Assembly (NCBI GenBank): GCA_910579015.1
Contig: CAJTRO010000046.1
Coordinates: forward strand, 286-16,580
Length of the DNA stretch: 16,295 nucleotides
Reading direction: 5' to 3'
Origin: an uncultured Dorea sp.
Lineage (GTDB): Bacteria > Bacillota_A > Clostridia > Lachnospirales > Lachnospiraceae
Part shown: piece after piece, positions 15,010 through 16,295 of the stretch
Position numbering within the stretch: the first letter of the stretch is position 1
Layout: each line of letters starts with the position of its first letter
Notes under the pieces: generated by a model
The model's input: the letters and a program-made list of their open reading frames with translations, nothing else
Told to the model about the DNA's origin: nothing
Databases searched by the model: none
Translations under genes and position numbers: made by a program

Positions 15010-16230
15010 ATGAAAGCGTATGAACGATTATTAAAGTATGCGGTTGTCCGCACGCCAAGCGATGACGACAACAGCAGTACCGTCCCGTCTTCCGCCTGTC
15101 AGTTCGATCTGGCAAGGCTTCTCGAACAGGAGATGAAGGAGCTGGGACTTTCCGACGTCCGTCTCGACGACAAGTGTTTCGTGTACGGCAGACTGCCTGC
15201 AACTCCAGGTCTGGAAGATGCGCCCGCTCTCGGCTTTATCGCCCATATGGATACGGTGGCGGACTTCTGCGATCACGAGATCCGTCCTGTCATTACCAAG
15301 AATTATGACGGCGGCGATCTGGCTCTCGGGGACAGCGGTCTCATCTTAAGCCCGGACGACTTCGGACATCTTAAGGAGCTCGCCGGACGGACGCTGATCA
15401 CCAGCGACGGGACCACGATCCTTGGCGCGGATGACAAGGCGGGGATCGCCGAGATCCTGACCATGATCGAAGATATCCAGAGAGATAAGATACCGCACGG
15501 CACCATCTGCGTTGCATTTACGCCTGATGAAGAAGTCGGAACAGGCGCCTCACAGTTTGATGTAGAGTCATTTGGCGCAGATTATGCATACACACTGGAC
15601 GGAGACACAGAAGGCGAGATCCAGTTTGAGAACTTCAACGCATGTAAGGCGCAGTTTGATGTAAAGGGCTTCAATGTACACCCGGGATCCGGCAAGGATA
15701 CGATGATCAATGCAAGCCTGGTTGCCATGGAGATCAATTCTCTCCTGCCGGGTATGGAGACTTCCCGCGGGACCGAAGGATACGAAGGTTTCTACCATCT
15801 CATGAGTATGTCGGGGGAATGTGCGAAGGCACAGCTGAATTATATCGTGAGAGACCACAACAAGAATTTCTTCGAAGCCAGGAAGCATACCCTTCGGCTG
15901 ATCGAAAAGAATCTGAACGAGAAGTGGGGCGAAGGAACGGTCACGCTTACGATCACCGACCAGTATAAGAATATGGACGAGATCATCGCAGACTGTATGC
16001 ACCTGATCGACAATGCGAAGACCGCCTGCGAGAATGCCGGCGTCACCCCGATCGTGCTTCCGATCCGCGGCGGAACCGACGGATGCCAGCTGAGTTTCAG
16101 AGGGCTTCCCTGCCCGAACCTCGGCACCGGAGGACATGCATACCATGGACCTTACGAGCATATCACGGTGGAGGGCATGGACAAGAGCGTTGCCGTAATC
16201 ACAGAACTGGTGAAGCTGTACGCCCGGTAG
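15010..16230 (+). CDS. pepT: Peptidase T (tripeptide aminopeptidase)
   Basis: This 406-residue cytoplasmic M20B metallopeptidase removes the N-terminal residue of tripeptides. Two-zinc site residues line up with the E. coli enzyme: H79 and D81 in AHMDTV, D141 in GADDKAG, E174 (general base) and E175 in TPDEEVG, D197 in LDGDTEG, and H379 in GGHAYHG. FNVHPGSGKD (221-230) belongs to the lid/dimer domain. Length is typical. AAGGGGG (14994-15000) lies 9 nt before the ATG. It is the only plus-strand gene and is transcribed away from murE, probably alone. Confidence 0.97.
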   Translation: MKAYERLLKYAVVRTPSDDDNSSTVPSSACQFDLARLLEQEMKELGLSDVRLDDKCFVYGRLPATPGLEDAPALGFIAHMDTVADFCDHEIRPVITKNYDGGDLALGDSGLILSPDDFGHLKELAGRTLITSDGTTILGADDKAGIAEILTMIEDIQRDKIPHGTICVAFTPDEEVGTGASQFDVESFGADYAYTLDGDTEGEIQFENFNACKAQFDVKGFNVHPGSGKDTMINASLVAMEINSLLPGMETSRGTEGYEGFYHLMSMSGECAKAQLNYIVRDHNKNFFEARKHTLRLIEKNLNEKWGEGTVTLTITDQYKNMDEIIADCMHLIDNAKTACENAGVTPIVLPIRGGTDGCQLSFRGLPCPNLGTGGHAYHGPYEHITVEGMDKSVAVITELVKLYAR

Positions 16231-16277
16231 AGCCTGTGTCTGCCTGTGCAGTTGGGTTCATTTTCAAAAGAACGGTC

Positions 16278-16295
16278 GTCAGGAGCGCTCCTGAC
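16278..16295. terminator. Perfect palindrome, probable pepT terminator stem (cut by window end)
   Basis: GTCAGGAGC and GCTCCTGAC form an 18-bp perfect palindrome 47 nt after the pepT stop, ending at the last base of the window. Upstream AAAAGAACGGTC looks like the left shoulder of a longer stem. A right half and T-run would lie outside the window, so the terminator call is inference. Confidence 0.5.

Overview
The window looks like a chromosomal segment from a Gram-positive Clostridia member, most likely Lachnospiraceae. This is inferred from strong GGAGG-type ribosome binding sites, sigma-A-like promoters with TACAAT -10 boxes, a MurE with the meso-diaminopimelate signature DNPR, a PASTA-kinase/PP2C pair, and a typical Firmicutes gene order. 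No species can be named from the sequence alone.

Layout. Positions 1-217 hold no convincing gene, only a perfect 10-bp inverted repeat. Positions 218-897 hold a compact type III toxin-antitoxin locus on the minus strand: a sigma-A promoter (870-897), about two 37-38-nt antitoxin RNA repeats (791-864), a leaky terminator hairpin (760-784), and a 160-residue ToxN/AbiQ-family endoribonuclease gene (218-700). A 58-codon AT-rich reading frame (915-1091) lies between this locus and the housekeeping genes and looks like a remnant of a larger gene.

Positions 1114-14791 hold twelve tightly packed minus-strand genes. In order of transcription they are murE, priA, def, fmt, a membrane zinc metallopeptidase, rsmB, rlmN, prpC, prkC, rsgA, rpe and thiN. 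Overlaps of 4-8 bp and spacers of 0-30 bp suggest translational coupling for most of the run. A 15-bp stem terminator-like hairpin after fmt, next to a perfect TATAAT, may split it into two units: murE-priA-def-fmt, and the zinc peptidase through thiN. The genes cover peptidoglycan precursor synthesis (murE), replication restart (priA), initiator-tRNA formylation and N-terminal deformylation (fmt, def), rRNA modification and 30S maturation (rsmB, rlmN, rsgA), Ser/Thr phospho-signalling that senses cell-wall fragments (prkC, prpC), and central/cofactor metabolism (rpe, thiN).

The 218-bp region before 15010 is a divergent promoter region. It drives murE leftward and pepT (peptidase T, 15010-16230) rightward. 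The window ends exactly in an 18-bp perfect palindrome that is probably half of the pepT terminator.

The most notable content is the type III toxin-antitoxin/phage-defence locus. The toxin matches a known family. The antitoxin RNA is not protein-coding and is recognised here from its repeats, a covarying base pair between the two copies, a strand-specific G-U pair in the attenuator, and a well placed promoter. Secondary points are the long Asp/Tyr/His/Gly repeat tract in the PASTA kinase and a strong hairpin embedded in the first codons of rsgA.
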